Under the pieces are notes generated by a model, which had not been told where the DNA came from, ran no database searches, and worked only from the letters and a program-made list of their open reading frames with translations. From NCBI RefSeq assembly GCF_000718985.1, contig NZ_JODL01000006.1:124001-188000 (forward strand): a stretch of DNA of 64,000 nt, given 5' to 3'. Below are positions 26,624-36,775 of the stretch, one piece after another. The DNA comes from Streptomyces megasporus (GTDB lineage Bacteria; Actinomycetota; Actinomycetes; Streptomycetales; Streptomycetaceae). The position numbers were made by a program, and so were the translations under genes. Position 1 is the first letter of the stretch; every line of letters starts with the position of its first letter.

Positions 26624-28006
26624 GTGGAAGACGATCTGTTCACCGCCGCCGCAGAGGAACGCCGGGAGAAGGACCCCACCGGCAGTCCGCTGGCGGTCCG
26701 GATGCGCCCGCGCACTCTGGACGAGGTCGTCGGCCAGCGGCACCTGCTGCGTCCCGGTTCCCCGCTGCGCCGACTGGTCGGCGAGGGCGGGAAGGGGCCC
26801 GTGGGGCCCTCGTCGGTGATCCTGTGGGGACCGCCCGGCACCGGCAAGACGACCCTGGCGTACGTCGTCAGCCGGGCCACCGACAAGCGCTTCACGGAAC
26901 TGTCGGCGATCACCGCCGGGGTGAAGGAGGTCCGGGCCGTGATCGACGGCGCCCGACGCTCGGCGGGCGCCTACGGCAAGGAGACGGTGCTGTTCCTGGA
27001 CGAGATCCACCGGTTCAGCAAGGCGCAGCAGGACTCCCTGCTGCCGGCCGTGGAGAACCGCTGGGTCACCCTCATCGCGGCGACGACGGAGAACCCGTAC
27101 TTCTCGGTGATCTCCCCGCTGCTGTCCCGCTCGCTGCTGCTCACCCTGGAGCCGCTGACCGACGACGACCTGCGCGGTCTGCTGCGTCGCGCCGTCGCCG
27201 ACGAGCGCGGGCTGGCCGGCGCGGTGAGCCTGCCCGAGGACTCCGAGGCGCACCTGCTGCGCATCGCGGGCGGCGACGCGCGCCGGGCGCTCACCGCGCT
27301 GGAGGCGGGCGCGGGCGCGGCCCTGGCCAAGGGCGAGGAGACGATCTCCCTGGCGACGCTGGAGGAGGCCGTCGACCGGGCCGCGGTGAAGTACGACCGG
27401 GACGGCGACCAGCACTACGACGTGGCCAGCGCGCTCATCAAGTCCATCCGCGGCTCGGACGTGGACGCGGCGCTCCACTACCTGGCCCGGATGATCGAGG
27501 CGGGGGAGGACCCGAGGTTCATCGCCCGGCGACTGATGATCTCCGCCAGCGAGGACATCGGCCTGGCCGACCCCACCGCGCTGCAGACGGCCGTGGCCGC
27601 CGCGCAGGCGGTGGCGATGATCGGCTTCCCCGAGGCACGCATCACCCTGGCCCAGGCGACCATCGCCCTCGCCCTCGCGCCGAAGTCCAACGCCGCCTAC
27701 CTGGCGATCGACGCGGCCCTGGCGGACGTGCGGGCCGGGCTGGCCGGCCCCGTGCCGGCGCATCTGCGCGACAGCCACTACAAGGGCGCGAGGAAGATGG
27801 GCCACGGCGAGGGGTACCTGTACCCGCACGACGTGCCGGGCGGCATCGCCGCGCAGCGGTACGCCCCGGACGGCGTCCACGGCAAGCGCTACTACGAGCC
27901 CACGCGGTACGGCGCCGAGGCCCGGTACGCCGAGGTGGCGGAGCGGGTGCGGGCCCGGCTGCGGGGCGGGGACGGGCCGCGGGAGGAGCCGAGGGGCGAG
28001 GGGTGA
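26624..28006 (+). CDS. rarA: replication-associated recombination protein RarA (MgsA)
   Basis: A 460-residue AAA+ ATPase related to clamp-loader subunits. Walker A is GPPGTGKTT, Walker [10 protein letters not shown], sensor 1 AATTENPY, and the arginine finger LLSRS. A C-terminal tetramerisation domain follows (about 275-430). It acts at stalled replication forks. Start GTG at 26624. It converges with the DUF2470 gene, with only 15 bp between stops. Confidence 0.94.
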   Translation: MEDDLFTAAAEERREKDPTGSPLAVRMRPRTLDEVVGQRHLLRPGSPLRRLVGEGGKGPVGPSSVILWGPPGTGKTTLAYVVSRATDKRFTELSAITAGVKEVRAVIDGARRSAGAYGKETVLFLDEIHRFSKAQQDSLLPAVENRWVTLIAATTENPYFSVISPLLSRSLLLTLEPLTDDDLRGLLRRAVADERGLAGAVSLPEDSEAHLLRIAGGDARRALTALEAGAGAALAKGEETISLATLEEAVDRAAVKYDRDGDQHYDVASALIKSIRGSDVDAALHYLARMIEAGEDPRFIARRLMISASEDIGLADPTALQTAVAAAQAVAMIGFPEARITLAQATIALALAPKSNAAYLAIDAALADVRAGLAGPVPAHLRDSHYKGARKMGHGEGYLYPHDVPGGIAAQRYAPDGVHGKRYYEPTRYGAEARYAEVAERVRARLRGGDGPREEPRGEG

Positions 28007-28021
28007 GGGGTCGCTCCCGGA

Positions 28022-28927
28022 TCACTCCGAGGTCGCTTCGGACGCCGCTTCGAACAGGGCGCGCACGGCCTGTCGCAGTTCCCGGACGGTCCGCACCGGG
28101 CGGGGGAAGTCGAAGCGCGCGTCGAAGCCGTGTCCGTCCGCCCAGAACCGCACCCGCAGCCCGAAGCGGTCCAGCGCCAGCGGCGCCACCCGCTCCCAGG
28201 CACCGGCGTCGCAGGTCCGTTCGCGCTCTCCCAGCAGCCCGCACAGCCCGCGCATCAGGTCGTCGTGGGCCGCGGCGAGGTGTTGGAGGAGTTCGGTCTC
28301 GTGGCGGGCCAGGGGATCGGGCTCGGCGGCGGCGAACTCCTCGGGTTCGACGGACTCGGTGCCCCACAGGTCGTCGATCCAGCCCTCGCCGACCTCCAGC
28401 CGCAGCTGCGTCCACGCGTCGCCCGGGAACGGGCCGTGTGGGTGTCGCGCGGCGAGCAGCGTGGCGCACTCGGCGCGCTCGGCGCCGGTCACGGGGGTGA
28501 GCCAGCCGGCCAGCCGGGCCCGGCCGCGGATGCGGTGGGGGACCGCGACGGGTGCCACATCGGTGATCTCCACCACAGCGGCGAGGTCGTCGCCCCGGGC
28601 GTGCGCGGCGGCCCCGGCGGCCGGGGAACCGGCCGGGACCAGCAGGATCACGTCTCCTTGGGGGGTGACGGCGCGGGCCTCGGCGGCGCCCTGTCCCGGG
28701 TCGTGTCCCAAGCCGTGGAGCTCGACCCCGGGAATGACCAGGGAGGCCGATGCGTTCGCCTCGGCGAGAGTGCGCAACCGTTCGGCGGCGTCGGGCCGTC
28801 GGACGTCCGATTCCTCCTCGGGACGCGGCTGACTCCTGTCCACGTCCTCCGTGCCTTTGGTGCCGTCCGCACGGTCGGCGCCGTGCGCGGAACCGGCGCC
28901 GGACAGGGGACTCCCAGGTCGAAACAT
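28022..28927 (-). CDS. DUF2470 protein (haem-utilisation/PNPOx-like)
   Basis: A 301-residue protein. The N-terminal ~60 residues are Asp/Arg/Ser-rich and low in structure. The middle (about 65-185) resembles a pyridoxamine-phosphate-oxidase-like split barrel, and the C-terminal ~85 residues carry the DUF2470 pattern (HLAAAHDDLMRGLCG ... FGLRVRFW). Relatives include HugZ/HutZ-type haem-handling proteins. The start at 28927 has GGAGGAGAA upstream; a longer frame to 29053 runs across the iron box and into rpsD and was rejected. The iron box just upstream fits a role in iron or haem metabolism, but the biochemical activity is not established here. Confidence 0.78.
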   Translation of the reverse strand: MFRPGSPLSGAGSAHGADRADGTKGTEDVDRSQPRPEEESDVRRPDAAERLRTLAEANASASLVIPGVELHGLGHDPGQGAAEARAVTPQGDVILLVPAGSPAAGAAAHARGDDLAAVVEITDVAPVAVPHRIRGRARLAGWLTPVTGAERAECATLLAARHPHGPFPGDAWTQLRLEVGEGWIDDLWGTESVEPEEFAAAEPDPLARHETELLQHLAAAHDDLMRGLCGLLGERERTCDAGAWERVAPLALDRFGLRVRFWADGHGFDARFDFPRPVRTVRELRQAVRALFEAASEATSE

Positions 28928-28941
28928 GCGTTCTCCTCCGC

Positions 28942-28960
28942 TAAGGTAAGGCTCACCTAA
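28942..28960. promoter_or_regulatory. iron box (IdeR/DmdR1-type operator)
   Basis: TAAGGTAAGGCTCACCTAA matches the actinobacterial iron box (TTAGGTTAGGCTAACCTAA) at 15 of 19 positions when read on the - strand, with both conserved outer half-sites. It lies 15 bp upstream of the DUF2470 start and 8 bp upstream of the rpsD ribosome binding site (GGAGG at 28968-28972). An iron-loaded repressor here would block DUF2470 expression and could also affect rpsD. Confidence 0.7.
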
Positions 28961-28982
28961 GTTACACGGAGGTCCGTTCAAC

Positions 28983-29594
28983 GTGAACCAGTCGCGTCCC
29001 AAGGTCAAGAAGTCGCGTGCCCTCGGCATCGCGCTGACCCCGAAGGCCGTCAAGTACTTCGAGCAGCGTCCCTACCCGCCGGGCGAGCACGGCCGGGGCC
29101 GCAAGCAGAACAGCGACTACAAGGTCCGGCTGCTGGAGAAGCAGCGGCTGCGCGCCCAGTACGACATCAGCGAGCGCCAGATGGCCCGCGCCTACGAGCG
29201 CGCCCGCAAGGTCGAGGGCAAGACCGGCGAGGCGCTCATCGTCGAGCTGGAGCGCAGGCTGGACGCGCTCGTGCTCCGCTCGGGACTCGCCCGCACCATC
29301 TACCAGGCGCGCCAGATGGTCGTCCACGGCCACATCGAGGTCAACGGCCGCAAGGTCGACAAGCCCTCCTTCCGGGTCCGCCCGGGCGACGTGGTGATGG
29401 TCCGCGAGCGCAGCCGCGAGAAGCACCCCTTCCAGGTGGCCCGCGAGGGCGGCTACGCGCCCGACGGCGAGACCCCGCGCTACCTGGAGGTCAACCTCAA
29501 GGCGCTGGCGTTCCGCCTGGACCGCGACCCGAACCGCAAGGAGATCCCGGTCGTCTGCGACGAGCAGCTCGTCGTCGAGTACTACGCACGCTGA
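28983..29594 (+). CDS. rpsD: 30S ribosomal protein S4
   Basis: A 203-residue primary 16S rRNA-binding protein. The S4 RNA-binding domain (about 90-150) contains [13 protein letters not shown] and [14 protein letters not shown]. The N-terminus has no cysteines, so this is the zinc-free (C-) form. The GTG at 28983 has GGAGG 10 nt upstream. It lies outside the alpha operon, as usual for Streptomyces, and shares a 55-bp divergent promoter region with the DUF2470 gene and its iron box. A stem-loop follows the stop. Confidence 0.97.
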   Translation: MNQSRPKVKKSRALGIALTPKAVKYFEQRPYPPGEHGRGRKQNSDYKVRLLEKQRLRAQYDISERQMARAYERARKVEGKTGEALIVELERRLDALVLRSGLARTIYQARQMVVHGHIEVNGRKVDKPSFRVRPGDVVMVRERSREKHPFQVAREGGYAPDGETPRYLEVNLKALAFRLDRDPNRKEIPVVCDEQLVVEYYAR

Positions 29595-29648
29595 GCGCCC
29601 GCGAGGCGCCGGCCGGGCGCGTCGAGCACGCCCGGACCTCCCGGTTCC

Positions 29649-29693
29649 CGGCCCTCCCACCGACCTTCCGCGGGAAGGACGGCGGGAGGGCCG
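29649..29693 (+). terminator. rpsD terminator
   Basis: An outer 10-bp stem (29649-29658 with 29684-29693) and an inner CCTTCC/GGAAGG pairing (29664-29669 with 29673-29678), with small internal loops, form one long hairpin 54 nt after the stop. Confidence 0.75.
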
Positions 29694-29754
29694 TCGCGCG
29701 TGTGCCGCACGTGGACCGGGGGGAATGCGGTACGGACGAGGGGTGCCGGCGCGA

Positions 29755-29760
29755 TAAGGT
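29755..29760 (+). promoter_or_regulatory. candidate -10 of the DUF948-alaS-ruvX unit
   Basis: TAAGGT lies 99 nt before the DUF948 start, after the rpsD terminator. It is the best -10-like sequence in this gap; the -35 is unclear. Confidence 0.3.
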
Positions 29761-29859
29761 CGGTAACCGCCGTCGCACCCGTGGGATCGGTGGGCGCAGG
29801 TCCCTTCACGAGCCACGGCGCGGCGGCCGACCCCATACATCCGAGGGAAGCGGTGCAGC

Positions 29860-30306
29860 GTGTCCGGTGGAGAGGTGGCCGGCCTCCTGGTGGCCGTCTT
29901 CTGGGCGATCCTGGTGTCGTTCCTCGCCGTGGTGCTGGTGAGGCTCGCGCAGACGCTCAGGGCGGCGACCAGGCTGGTGACGGGCGTGACGGAGCAGGCG
30001 GTCCCCCTCCTCACCGAGGCCTCCGAGACCGTCCGCTCGGCGCAGAGCCAGCTCAGCCGGGTGGACGCCATCGCCGCCGACGTCCAGGAGGTCACCGCCA
30101 ACGCCTCGGCGCTCTCCTCCACCGTCTCCACCGCCCTCGGCGGCCCGTTGGTGAAGGTCGCCGCGTTCGGCTACGGCGTGCGCCGCGCCCTCGGCCGCAG
30201 GAACGGACCGCCACGACCGAGGAGCACCGTCGTCGTGGGCCGGTCCGTACCGGCCGCGCGCCGAGCGGGACGCGCGCGCCGCGACGGACGCGAGGGAGAG
30301 GACTGA
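29860..30306 (+). CDS. DUF948 small membrane protein
   Basis: A 148-residue protein with one N-terminal transmembrane segment (about 5-28), a helical segment with Thr/Ser/Val spacing (about 35-90) typical of DUF948 proteins, and a basic Arg-rich C-terminal tail. The family's function is unknown; in Firmicutes some members are stress-related. GTG at 29860. It is followed after 4 nt by another small membrane gene and then alaS, so the three form an operon. Confidence 0.75.
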   Translation: MSGGEVAGLLVAVFWAILVSFLAVVLVRLAQTLRAATRLVTGVTEQAVPLLTEASETVRSAQSQLSRVDAIAADVQEVTANASALSSTVSTALGGPLVKVAAFGYGVRRALGRRNGPPRPRSTVVVGRSVPAARRAGRARRDGREGED

Positions 30307-30310
30307 GCCC

Positions 30311-30658
30311 GTGTTCCGCCGCGCCTTCTGGTTCGGGGCCGGCGCCGCCGCCGGCGTCTGGGCCACCACCAAGGTCAACCGCAAGCTGCGCAGCCTCACC
30401 CCCGAAAGCCTCGCCGCCAAGGCGGCCGACCAGGCCGTGGCGGCCGGATACCGGCTGAGGGACTTCGCGCTCGACGTCCGCGCCGGAATGGCGCAACGGG
30501 AGAGCGAGTTGAACGAGGCACTGGGGCTGACGGCGCCCGTCGACCCCGCCCCCCACCACCCCGAGCTCCCCGCGCGGGCGACGCCCCGGACACTGCCCGG
30601 CGGCCCCCGTCGCGGACTCGGCACCACCCACCCGTACGACCGGAATGAGGACCACTGA
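30311..30658 (+). CDS. small membrane-associated protein (DUF6167-like)
   Basis: A 115-residue protein starting [16 protein letters not shown], with a short Gly/Ala hydrophobic stretch near the N-terminus and a Pro-rich C-terminal third. I recall similar small proteins always between the DUF948 gene and alaS in Streptomyces, but the exact family label is tentative. Start GTG at 30311; its TGA overlaps the alaS ATG by one base, so alaS translation is coupled to it. Confidence 0.65.
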   Translation: MFRRAFWFGAGAAAGVWATTKVNRKLRSLTPESLAAKAADQAVAAGYRLRDFALDVRAGMAQRESELNEALGLTAPVDPAPHHPELPARATPRTLPGGPRRGLGTTHPYDRNEDH

Positions 30659-33321
30659 TGGAGTCGGCTGAAATCCGCCGCCGCTGGCTGCGCTTCTTCG
30701 AGGAGCGGGGGCACACCGTCGTGCCGTCGGCGTCGCTGATCGCGGACGACCCGACGCTGCTGCTGGTTCCCGCGGGCATGGTGCCCTTCAAGCCGTACTT
30801 CCTGGGGGAGGCCACCCCGCCGTACAAGCGCGCCACCAGCGTGCAGAAGTGCGTGCGCACCCCGGACATCGAGGAGGTCGGCAAGACCACCCGGCACGGC
30901 ACCTTCTTCCAGATGTGCGGCAACTTCTCGTTCGGCGACTACTTCAAGGAGGGCGCCGCCGAGCTCGCCTGGGAGCTGCTCACCACGCCGCAGGACAAGG
31001 GCGGTTACGGGCTGGACCCGGAGCGACTGTGGATCACCGTCTACGAGGAGGACGACGAGGCCGAGCGCGTCTGGCGCGACGTCGTCGGCGTCCCCGCCGA
31101 GCGGATCCAGCGCCTGGGCAAGGAGGAGAACTACTGGGACATGGGCGTGCCCGGTCCCTGCGGTCCCTGCTCCGAGATCAACTACGACCGCGGTCCGGAG
31201 TTCGGCCCCGAGGGCGGCCCCGCCGTCAACGACGAGCGCTACGTGGAGATCTGGAACCTGGTCTTCATGCAGTACGAGCGCGGGCCGGGCGAGGGCAAGG
31301 ACTACCCGATCGTCGGCGACCTGCCCAGCAAGAACATCGACACCGGCCTCGGTCTCGAACGCCTGGCGATGATCCTCCAGGGCGTGCACAACATGTACGA
31401 GACCGACACCCTGCGCGCGGTCATCGACAAGGCCGGCGGGCTGACCGGGGTGGCCTACGGCGACGCCGAGGACTCCGACGTCTCCCTGCGCGTGGTCGCC
31501 GACCACATGCGCACCTCCGTGATGCTCATCGGCGACGGCGTCACCCCCGGCAACGAGGGCCGCGGCTACGTGCTGCGCCGCATCATGCGCCGCGCCATCC
31601 GCAACATGCGGATCCTGGGCGCCGAGGGGCCGGTCGTCGGCGAGTTGGTCGACGTCGTGATCGGCACGATGGGGCAGCAGTACCCCGAGCTGATCACCGA
31701 CCGCCGGCGCATCGAGACCGTCGCGCTCGCCGAGGAGGCCGCCTTCCTCAAGACCCTCAAGGCCGGCACCAACATCCTCGACGCCGCCGTCACCGAGGCC
31801 AAGGCCGCCGGCGGCAACGTCCTGCCGGGGGAGAAGGCGTTCCTGCTCCACGACACCTGGGGCTTCCCCATCGACCTCACCCTGGAGATGGCCGCCGAGC
31901 AGGGCCTGTCCGTGGACGAGGAGGGCTTCCGCCGCCTGATGACGGAGCAGCGGGAGCGCGCCAAGGCCGACGCCAGGGCCAAGAAGACCGGCCACGCCGA
32001 CCTGAGCTCCTACCGGGAGGTCGCCGACACCGCCGGGACCACCGTCTTCACCGGCTACACCGACACCGAGGGCGAGGCCACCGTCGTCGGCCTGCTCGTG
32101 GGCGGCCTGCCCTCGCCGGCCGCCACCGAGGGCGACGACGTCGAGGTCGTGCTCGACCGCACCCCCTTCTACGCCGAGGGCGGCGGGCAGCAGCCCGACA
32201 CCGGACGCATCCGCCTGGACAACGGCGCCGTCGTCGAGGTCCGCGACGTCCAGCAGCCGGTGCCCGGTGTCACCGTGCACAAGGGCACCGTCCAGGTCGG
32301 CGAGGTCACCGTCGGGGCCTCGGCGTACGCCGTCATCGACGTCAAGCGCCGCCGGGCCATCGCCCGGGCCCACAGCGCCACCCACCTCACCCACCAGGCG
32401 CTGCGCGACGCGCTGGGCCCGACGGCCGCCCAGGCCGGTTCCGAGAACGCCCCCGGACGCTTCCGCTTCGACTTCGGCTCGCCGACCGCCGTCCCTGGCA
32501 CGGTCCTCAACGACGTCGAGCAGAAGATCAACGAGATTCTCGCTCGCGAACTCGACGTCACCGCCGAGGTCATGAGCATGGAGGAAGCCAAGAAGCAGGG
32601 CGCCATCGCCGAGTTCGGCGAGAAGTACGGCGACCGGGTGCGTGTGGTGACCATCGGCGACTTCTCCAAGGAGCTGTGCGGTGGAACCCACGTGCACAAC
32701 ACCGCCCAGCTCGGTCTGGTGAAGCTGCTGGGCGAGTCCTCCATCGGCTCCGGCGTGCGCCGTGTGGAGGCCCTGGTCGGGGTGGACGCCTACCAGTTCC
32801 TCGCCCGCGAGCACACGGTGGTCTCCCAGCTCACCGAGCTGGTCAAGGGCCGTCCCGAGGAGCTGCCGGAGAAGATCTCCGGGATGCTCTCCAGGCTCAG
32901 GGACGCCGAGAAGGAGATCGAGCGCTTCCGCGCCGAGAAGGTCCTCGCCGCCGCCGCCGGACTGGCCTCCTCCGCCCGGGACGTGAACGGGATCGCCTTC
33001 GTCGGGGGCCGGGTCCCCGACGGCACGAGCGCCGACGACCTGCGCAAGCTGGTCCTCGACGTCCGGGGCCGCGTCCAGGGCGGACGCCCGGCCGTGGTGG
33101 CCCTGTTCACGGTGGTGAACGGCCGTCCGCTGACCGTCATCGCCACCGACGACGCCGCCCGCGACCGCGGTCTGAAGGCCGGCGACCTGGTCCGCACCGC
33201 CGCCAAGACCCTCGGTGGCGGAGGCGGCGGCAAGCCGGACGTCGCCCAGGGCGGCGGCCAGAACCCGGACGCGATCGAGGACGCCGTCGCCGCCGTCGAG
33301 CGCCTGGTGGCGGCTTCCTGA
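30658..33321 (+). CDS. alaS: alanyl-tRNA synthetase
   Basis: An 887-residue class II synthetase of normal length. The catalytic domain (1-~250) begins [14 protein letters not shown] and has TSVQKCVRT and the active-site GPCGPCSEI. The editing domain has the zinc motifs HSATH and CGGTH. The C-terminal C-Ala domain (about 770-887) with [10 protein letters not shown] binds tRNA. It charges tRNA-Ala and clears mischarged Ser/Gly. The stop overlaps the ruvX ATG (TGATG). Confidence 0.97.
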   Translation: MESAEIRRRWLRFFEERGHTVVPSASLIADDPTLLLVPAGMVPFKPYFLGEATPPYKRATSVQKCVRTPDIEEVGKTTRHGTFFQMCGNFSFGDYFKEGAAELAWELLTTPQDKGGYGLDPERLWITVYEEDDEAERVWRDVVGVPAERIQRLGKEENYWDMGVPGPCGPCSEINYDRGPEFGPEGGPAVNDERYVEIWNLVFMQYERGPGEGKDYPIVGDLPSKNIDTGLGLERLAMILQGVHNMYETDTLRAVIDKAGGLTGVAYGDAEDSDVSLRVVADHMRTSVMLIGDGVTPGNEGRGYVLRRIMRRAIRNMRILGAEGPVVGELVDVVIGTMGQQYPELITDRRRIETVALAEEAAFLKTLKAGTNILDAAVTEAKAAGGNVLPGEKAFLLHDTWGFPIDLTLEMAAEQGLSVDEEGFRRLMTEQRERAKADARAKKTGHADLSSYREVADTAGTTVFTGYTDTEGEATVVGLLVGGLPSPAATEGDDVEVVLDRTPFYAEGGGQQPDTGRIRLDNGAVVEVRDVQQPVPGVTVHKGTVQVGEVTVGASAYAVIDVKRRRAIARAHSATHLTHQALRDALGPTAAQAGSENAPGRFRFDFGSPTAVPGTVLNDVEQKINEILARELDVTAEVMSMEEAKKQGAIAEFGEKYGDRVRVVTIGDFSKELCGGTHVHNTAQLGLVKLLGESSIGSGVRRVEALVGVDAYQFLAREHTVVSQLTELVKGRPEELPEKISGMLSRLRDAEKEIERFRAEKVLAAAAGLASSARDVNGIAFVGGRVPDGTSADDLRKLVLDVRGRVQGGRPAVVALFTVVNGRPLTVIATDDAARDRGLKAGDLVRTAAKTLGGGGGGKPDVAQGGGQNPDAIEDAVAAVERLVAAS

Positions 33322-33785
33322 TGCGGCGCGGCAGGCGGCTCGCCGTCGACGTCGGGGACGCCCGGATCGGGGTCGCCTCCTGCGACCCCGACGGGCTGCT
33401 GGCCACCCCGGTGGAGACCGTGCCGGGACGCGACGTCCCGGCCGCCCACCGGCGGTTGGCCGAACTCGTGGCCGAGTACGAGCCCCTGGAGGTCGTGGTC
33501 GGGCTCCCGCGCTCCCTCAGCGGACGCGAGGGCCCGGCCGCGGCCCGGGTGAGGGCCTTCGCGCGGAAGCTGGCCGGGACGATCGCCCCCGTGCCCGTGC
33601 GCCTGGTCGACGAGCGGATGAGCACCGTCACCGCCGCCCAGTCCATGCGGGCCTCGGGCGTGTCGTCGAAGAAGGGCCGGAGCCGCATCGACCAGGCGGC
33701 GGCCGTGGTCATCCTCCAGAGCGCCCTGGAGACCGAGCGGGTGTCGGGTGAACCCCCTGGCGAGTGCGTCGAGACAGCGGCCTGA
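33321..33785 (+). CDS. ruvX: RuvX/YqgF family Holliday junction resolvase-like protein
   Basis: A 154-residue RNase H-fold protein. The catalytic Asp is in VDVGDARIG, VVVGLPRSLSGREG holds the family motif, the Glu is in LVDERMST, and the late Asp is in SRIDQAAAV. Family members process RNA (16S rRNA 5' end) or resolve junctions; the split between these roles is not clear. Coupled to alaS by a one-base overlap. The alaS-ruvX-mltG-aroE order is conserved in actinobacteria. Confidence 0.92.
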   Translation: MRRGRRLAVDVGDARIGVASCDPDGLLATPVETVPGRDVPAAHRRLAELVAEYEPLEVVVGLPRSLSGREGPAAARVRAFARKLAGTIAPVPVRLVDERMSTVTAAQSMRASGVSSKKGRSRIDQAAAVVILQSALETERVSGEPPGECVETAA

Positions 33786-33912
33786 TCGCGGTACGGTAAC
33801 GTTCCGCCCGGACGGCGCTGTTCGAATACCAGCCGGTACGGCGGACGGTGGTTCGGACACCAGTGCCCGCGTGTGACACCACCGGCTGCCGCCTCGCGGC
33901 TCTAGGGGATCG

Positions 33913-35775
33913 ATGACTGAGTATGGCCGGGGCCCCGGCTCCGAACCGTGGCATCCCGATGACCCTCTCTACGGGGACCGGGGATGGGACGGGTCCCAGC
34001 ACGGAGGCTGGGACCCGTACAGCGGACAGCAGCAGCAGTACCAGCAGCAGCCCCAGCAGGCGCAACAGTCCCACGACCCCCTGACATCCCCCTATGACGG
34101 GCAGGGCTGGGACACCCAGGGCGGCGGTGGGCCCTACGGCGGGCAGCAGCACCAGGACCCGTACGGCGACCCCTACGCCGGACAGCGGCACCAGGACCCG
34201 TACGGCGGCGGGCAGGGCTGGGACACCCGGGGCGGCGGTGGGCCCTACAGCGGGCAGCACCAGGACCCGTACGGCGACCCCTACGCCGGACAGCGGCACC
34301 AGGACCCGTACGGCGGACAGGGCCACGGACAGCACGACGATCCCCACGGCGGACAGGGCTGGGACACCCAGGGCGGGGGCGCGCGGCACCAGGATCCCTA
34401 CCAGGGACACCAGGAGCACCAGGGGCACTCCGACCAGTACGGACACCACGCCCACCCGGACCAGCAGCACGGCCCCCCACCGCCCCCGCACGGTCAGCCT
34501 CCGCAGGGACAGCAGCACCCGCCGCGGGGCCGGCGCCGTGACGAGCCGGCCCCGGACCCCGGGCCCGACGAGGAGACGGGCTGGGACCCTGGCCCCGACC
34601 AGGGCGAGCACGCCTTCTTCTCGGACGACGGCGACGATCACGACGACGGTGACGACCACGACGGTGACGACGGCCGGTCCGGCCGCGCCGGCCGCGGTCG
34701 CGGCCGAGGCCGCCGCGACAACAAGAAGGGCAGGAACGGCGTCGCCTGCCTCGTCGTCGCGGTCGTCCTCGTGGGCGGCGTCGGCGGCGCGGGCTACTTC
34801 GCCTACGACTTCTACCAGAGTCACTTCGCCGCCGCGCCCGATTTCTCCGGCGAGGGCAGTGGCGAGGTCCAGGTCGAGATCCCCGAGGGCAGCAGCCTGG
34901 CGCAGATGGGGGCGATCCTGGAGAAGGCGGGAGTGGTCAAGAGCCAGGGCGCGTTCATCGAGGCGTCCAACGCCAACATCAAGGCACAGGGCATCCAGGC
35001 CGGCGTCTACATGCTCCGCAAGGAGATGTCCGCGGAGGCGGCCCTGGAGATGATGCTCGACCCGTCCAGCCAGAACGCCCTGATCATCGCCGAGGGGAAG
35101 CGGGCCTCGGAGATCTACGCGCTGATCGACGAGAAGCTCGGCCTGGAGGACGGCGCCACCGCCGAGGCCGCGAAGGAGGCCGATCTCGGTCTGCCCGAGT
35201 GGGCCGAGGGCAACCCCGAGGGCTTCCTCTTCCCCGCCAAGTACACCGTGGGGGAGAAGACCACGCCCGAGGGTCTGCTCAAGGAGATGGTGAAGCGGGC
35301 CGAGAAGGAGTTCGCCAGGATCGACCTGGAGTCCCAGGTGGAGCAACTCGGACTCGAATCGCCGCTGGAGGTGCTCACCGTCGCCAGCCTGGTGCAGGCG
35401 GAGGGCAAGTACAAGCACGACTTCGAGAAGGTCGCCCGGGTCGTCTACAACCGGCTCAAGCCGGGCAACACCGAGACCAACGGGTACCTGCAGTTCGACT
35501 CCACGTACAACTACGCGAAGAACCAGTACACGCTGGACGTGCCCTCTCCCAGCACCATGGCCAAGTTCGACCACCCGTACAACACCTACGCCAAGAAGGG
35601 CCTGCCCCCGGGGCCGATCAACAGCCCGGGCGCGGAGGCGCTGCACGCCTCGGTCGAACCGGCCGAGGGCGGCTGGTACTACTTCGTGTCGATCACGGCG
35701 GACAACACGGTGTTCACCGAGACCTACGAGGAGCACCAGAAGTACGTGGAGGAGTACAACAAGACCCAGCAGTGA
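33913..35775 (+). CDS. mltG: endolytic murein transglycosylase MltG
   Basis: A 620-residue protein. Residues 1-275 are a cytoplasmic low-complexity region rich in Gln, Gly, Asp, Tyr and His, including a near-perfect duplicated block. A transmembrane segment spans about 276-300, followed by a LysM-like/YceG domain and the catalytic core (about 320-615). The catalytic Glu is at about residue 497 in LVQAEGKY. MltG cuts nascent glycan strands and sets their length. The start ATG has AGGGG upstream and is 127 bp after ruvX. The cytoplasmic extension is much longer than in E. coli MltG, as seen in other Streptomyces, and may bind partners. Confidence 0.93.
   Translation: MTEYGRGPGSEPWHPDDPLYGDRGWDGSQHGGWDPYSGQQQQYQQQPQQAQQSHDPLTSPYDGQGWDTQGGGGPYGGQQHQDPYGDPYAGQRHQDPYGGGQGWDTRGGGGPYSGQHQDPYGDPYAGQRHQDPYGGQGHGQHDDPHGGQGWDTQGGGARHQDPYQGHQEHQGHSDQYGHHAHPDQQHGPPPPPHGQPPQGQQHPPRGRRRDEPAPDPGPDEETGWDPGPDQGEHAFFSDDGDDHDDGDDHDGDDGRSGRAGRGRGRGRRDNKKGRNGVACLVVAVVLVGGVGGAGYFAYDFYQSHFAAAPDFSGEGSGEVQVEIPEGSSLAQMGAILEKAGVVKSQGAFIEASNANIKAQGIQAGVYMLRKEMSAEAALEMMLDPSSQNALIIAEGKRASEIYALIDEKLGLEDGATAEAAKEADLGLPEWAEGNPEGFLFPAKYTVGEKTTPEGLLKEMVKRAEKEFARIDLESQVEQLGLESPLEVLTVASLVQAEGKYKHDFEKVARVVYNRLKPGNTETNGYLQFDSTYNYAKNQYTLDVPSPSTMAKFDHPYNTYAKKGLPPGPINSPGAEALHASVEPAEGGWYYFVSITADNTVFTETYEEHQKYVEEYNKTQQ
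34101..34317. repeat. direct repeat of about 110 bp in mltG
   Basis: Unit 1 (34101-34211) and unit 2 (34212-about 34317) are nearly identical, differing mainly by one missing Gln codon and a few substitutions. Each encodes a GWDT-GGGGPY, then HQDPYGDPYAGQRHQDPYGG pattern. A partial third copy begins near 34350. The frame is kept. Confidence 0.85.
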
Positions 35776-35917
35776 GCGAGTGGCGGCGTCCCACGGACGG
35801 TGTGGCCGGAAACCCGATCACCGGGGACGCCTCCACCGCGGGGCGCGGGGCGGGTACTGTCCGTCTCCGTGGAGAAGTGCCGGACGATGCGGCCGGAGCC
35901 GGAGAGGGAGCACAACG

Positions 35918-36775
35918 GTGGGTAACGGCGTCACTGAGCCCGGGAGGCGGGCGGCGGTCCTCGGATCGCCCATCGCCCACTCGCTCTCCCCGGTGCTCCA
36001 CCGGGCCGCCTACGCGGAACTGGGGCTGATCGGCTGGTCCTACGACCGTTTCGAGGTCGACGAGAACGGCATCGGACCCTTCCTGGAGGAACTGGCGGGA
36101 CGCGGGGAGGACTGGGCCGGGCTGTCGCTGACCATGCCCCTCAAGCGGGCCGTCATCCCGCTGCTGGACGAGATCGGCGACACCGCGGCGTCGGTCGAGG
36201 CCGTCAACACGGTGGTCTTCACCGACGACGGACGTCGCCTGGGCGACAACACCGACATCCCCGGCATGGTCGCCGCCCTGCGCGAACGCGGCGTCGAGAG
36301 CGTTCCGCGCGCCGCCGTGCTGGGCGCCGGGGCCACCGCCTCCTCGGCGCTGGCCGCGCTCGCCCGGATCTGCTCCGGCGAGGTCACCGCGTACGTCCGC
36401 AGCCGGGCGAGGGCCGAGGAGATGCGCGGCTGGGGCGCGCGGCTGGGCGTGGCGGTGACCACCGCCGATTGGGCGGACGCGCCGCGGGCGCTGACCGCGC
36501 CCCTGGTGATCGCCACCACTCCGGCGGGCGCCACCGACGACCTGACGGCGGCCGTGCCCGAGCGGCCCGGCACCCTCTTCGACGTCCTGTACGAGCCCTG
36601 GCCGACCCCGCTGGCCGCGGCCTGGGCGGCCCGTGGCGGGCGGGTCCTCGGCGGACTGGACCTCCTGGTGCACCAAGCCGTCCTCCAGGTCGAGGCGATG
36701 ACCGGCCGAACCCCGGCCCCGCTGGCTGCCATGCGCGCGGCGGGCGAGGCGGCGCTGGCCGCCCGCACGGCCTGA
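35918..36775 (+). CDS. aroE: shikimate dehydrogenase
   Basis: A 285-residue enzyme that reduces 3-dehydroshikimate with NADPH. The substrate site SPIAHSLSP, the catalytic Lys in LTMPLKRAV, and the Asn/Asp in GDNTDIPG are present. The nucleotide-binding loop is GAGATASS, with the NADP-selecting stretch YVRSRAR after it. GTG at 35918 follows GGAGAGGGAG with a 7-nt spacer. It precedes aroC by 110 bp. Confidence 0.93.
   Translation: MGNGVTEPGRRAAVLGSPIAHSLSPVLHRAAYAELGLIGWSYDRFEVDENGIGPFLEELAGRGEDWAGLSLTMPLKRAVIPLLDEIGDTAASVEAVNTVVFTDDGRRLGDNTDIPGMVAALRERGVESVPRAAVLGAGATASSALAALARICSGEVTAYVRSRARAEEMRGWGARLGVAVTTADWADAPRALTAPLVIATTPAGATDDLTAAVPERPGTLFDVLYEPWPTPLAAAWAARGGRVLGGLDLLVHQAVLQVEAMTGRTPAPLAAMRAAGEAALAARTA

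Noticed and set aside
29806..32814. A 1,002-codon open frame on the - strand opposite alaS
   Set aside because: Same cause: it lies antisense to alaS and two small genes and has no recognisable motif or ribosome binding site.
34040..34420. The repeats in mltG as a CRISPR array or minisatellite
   Set aside because: The units are in frame inside a protein, directly adjacent, and have no variable spacers.
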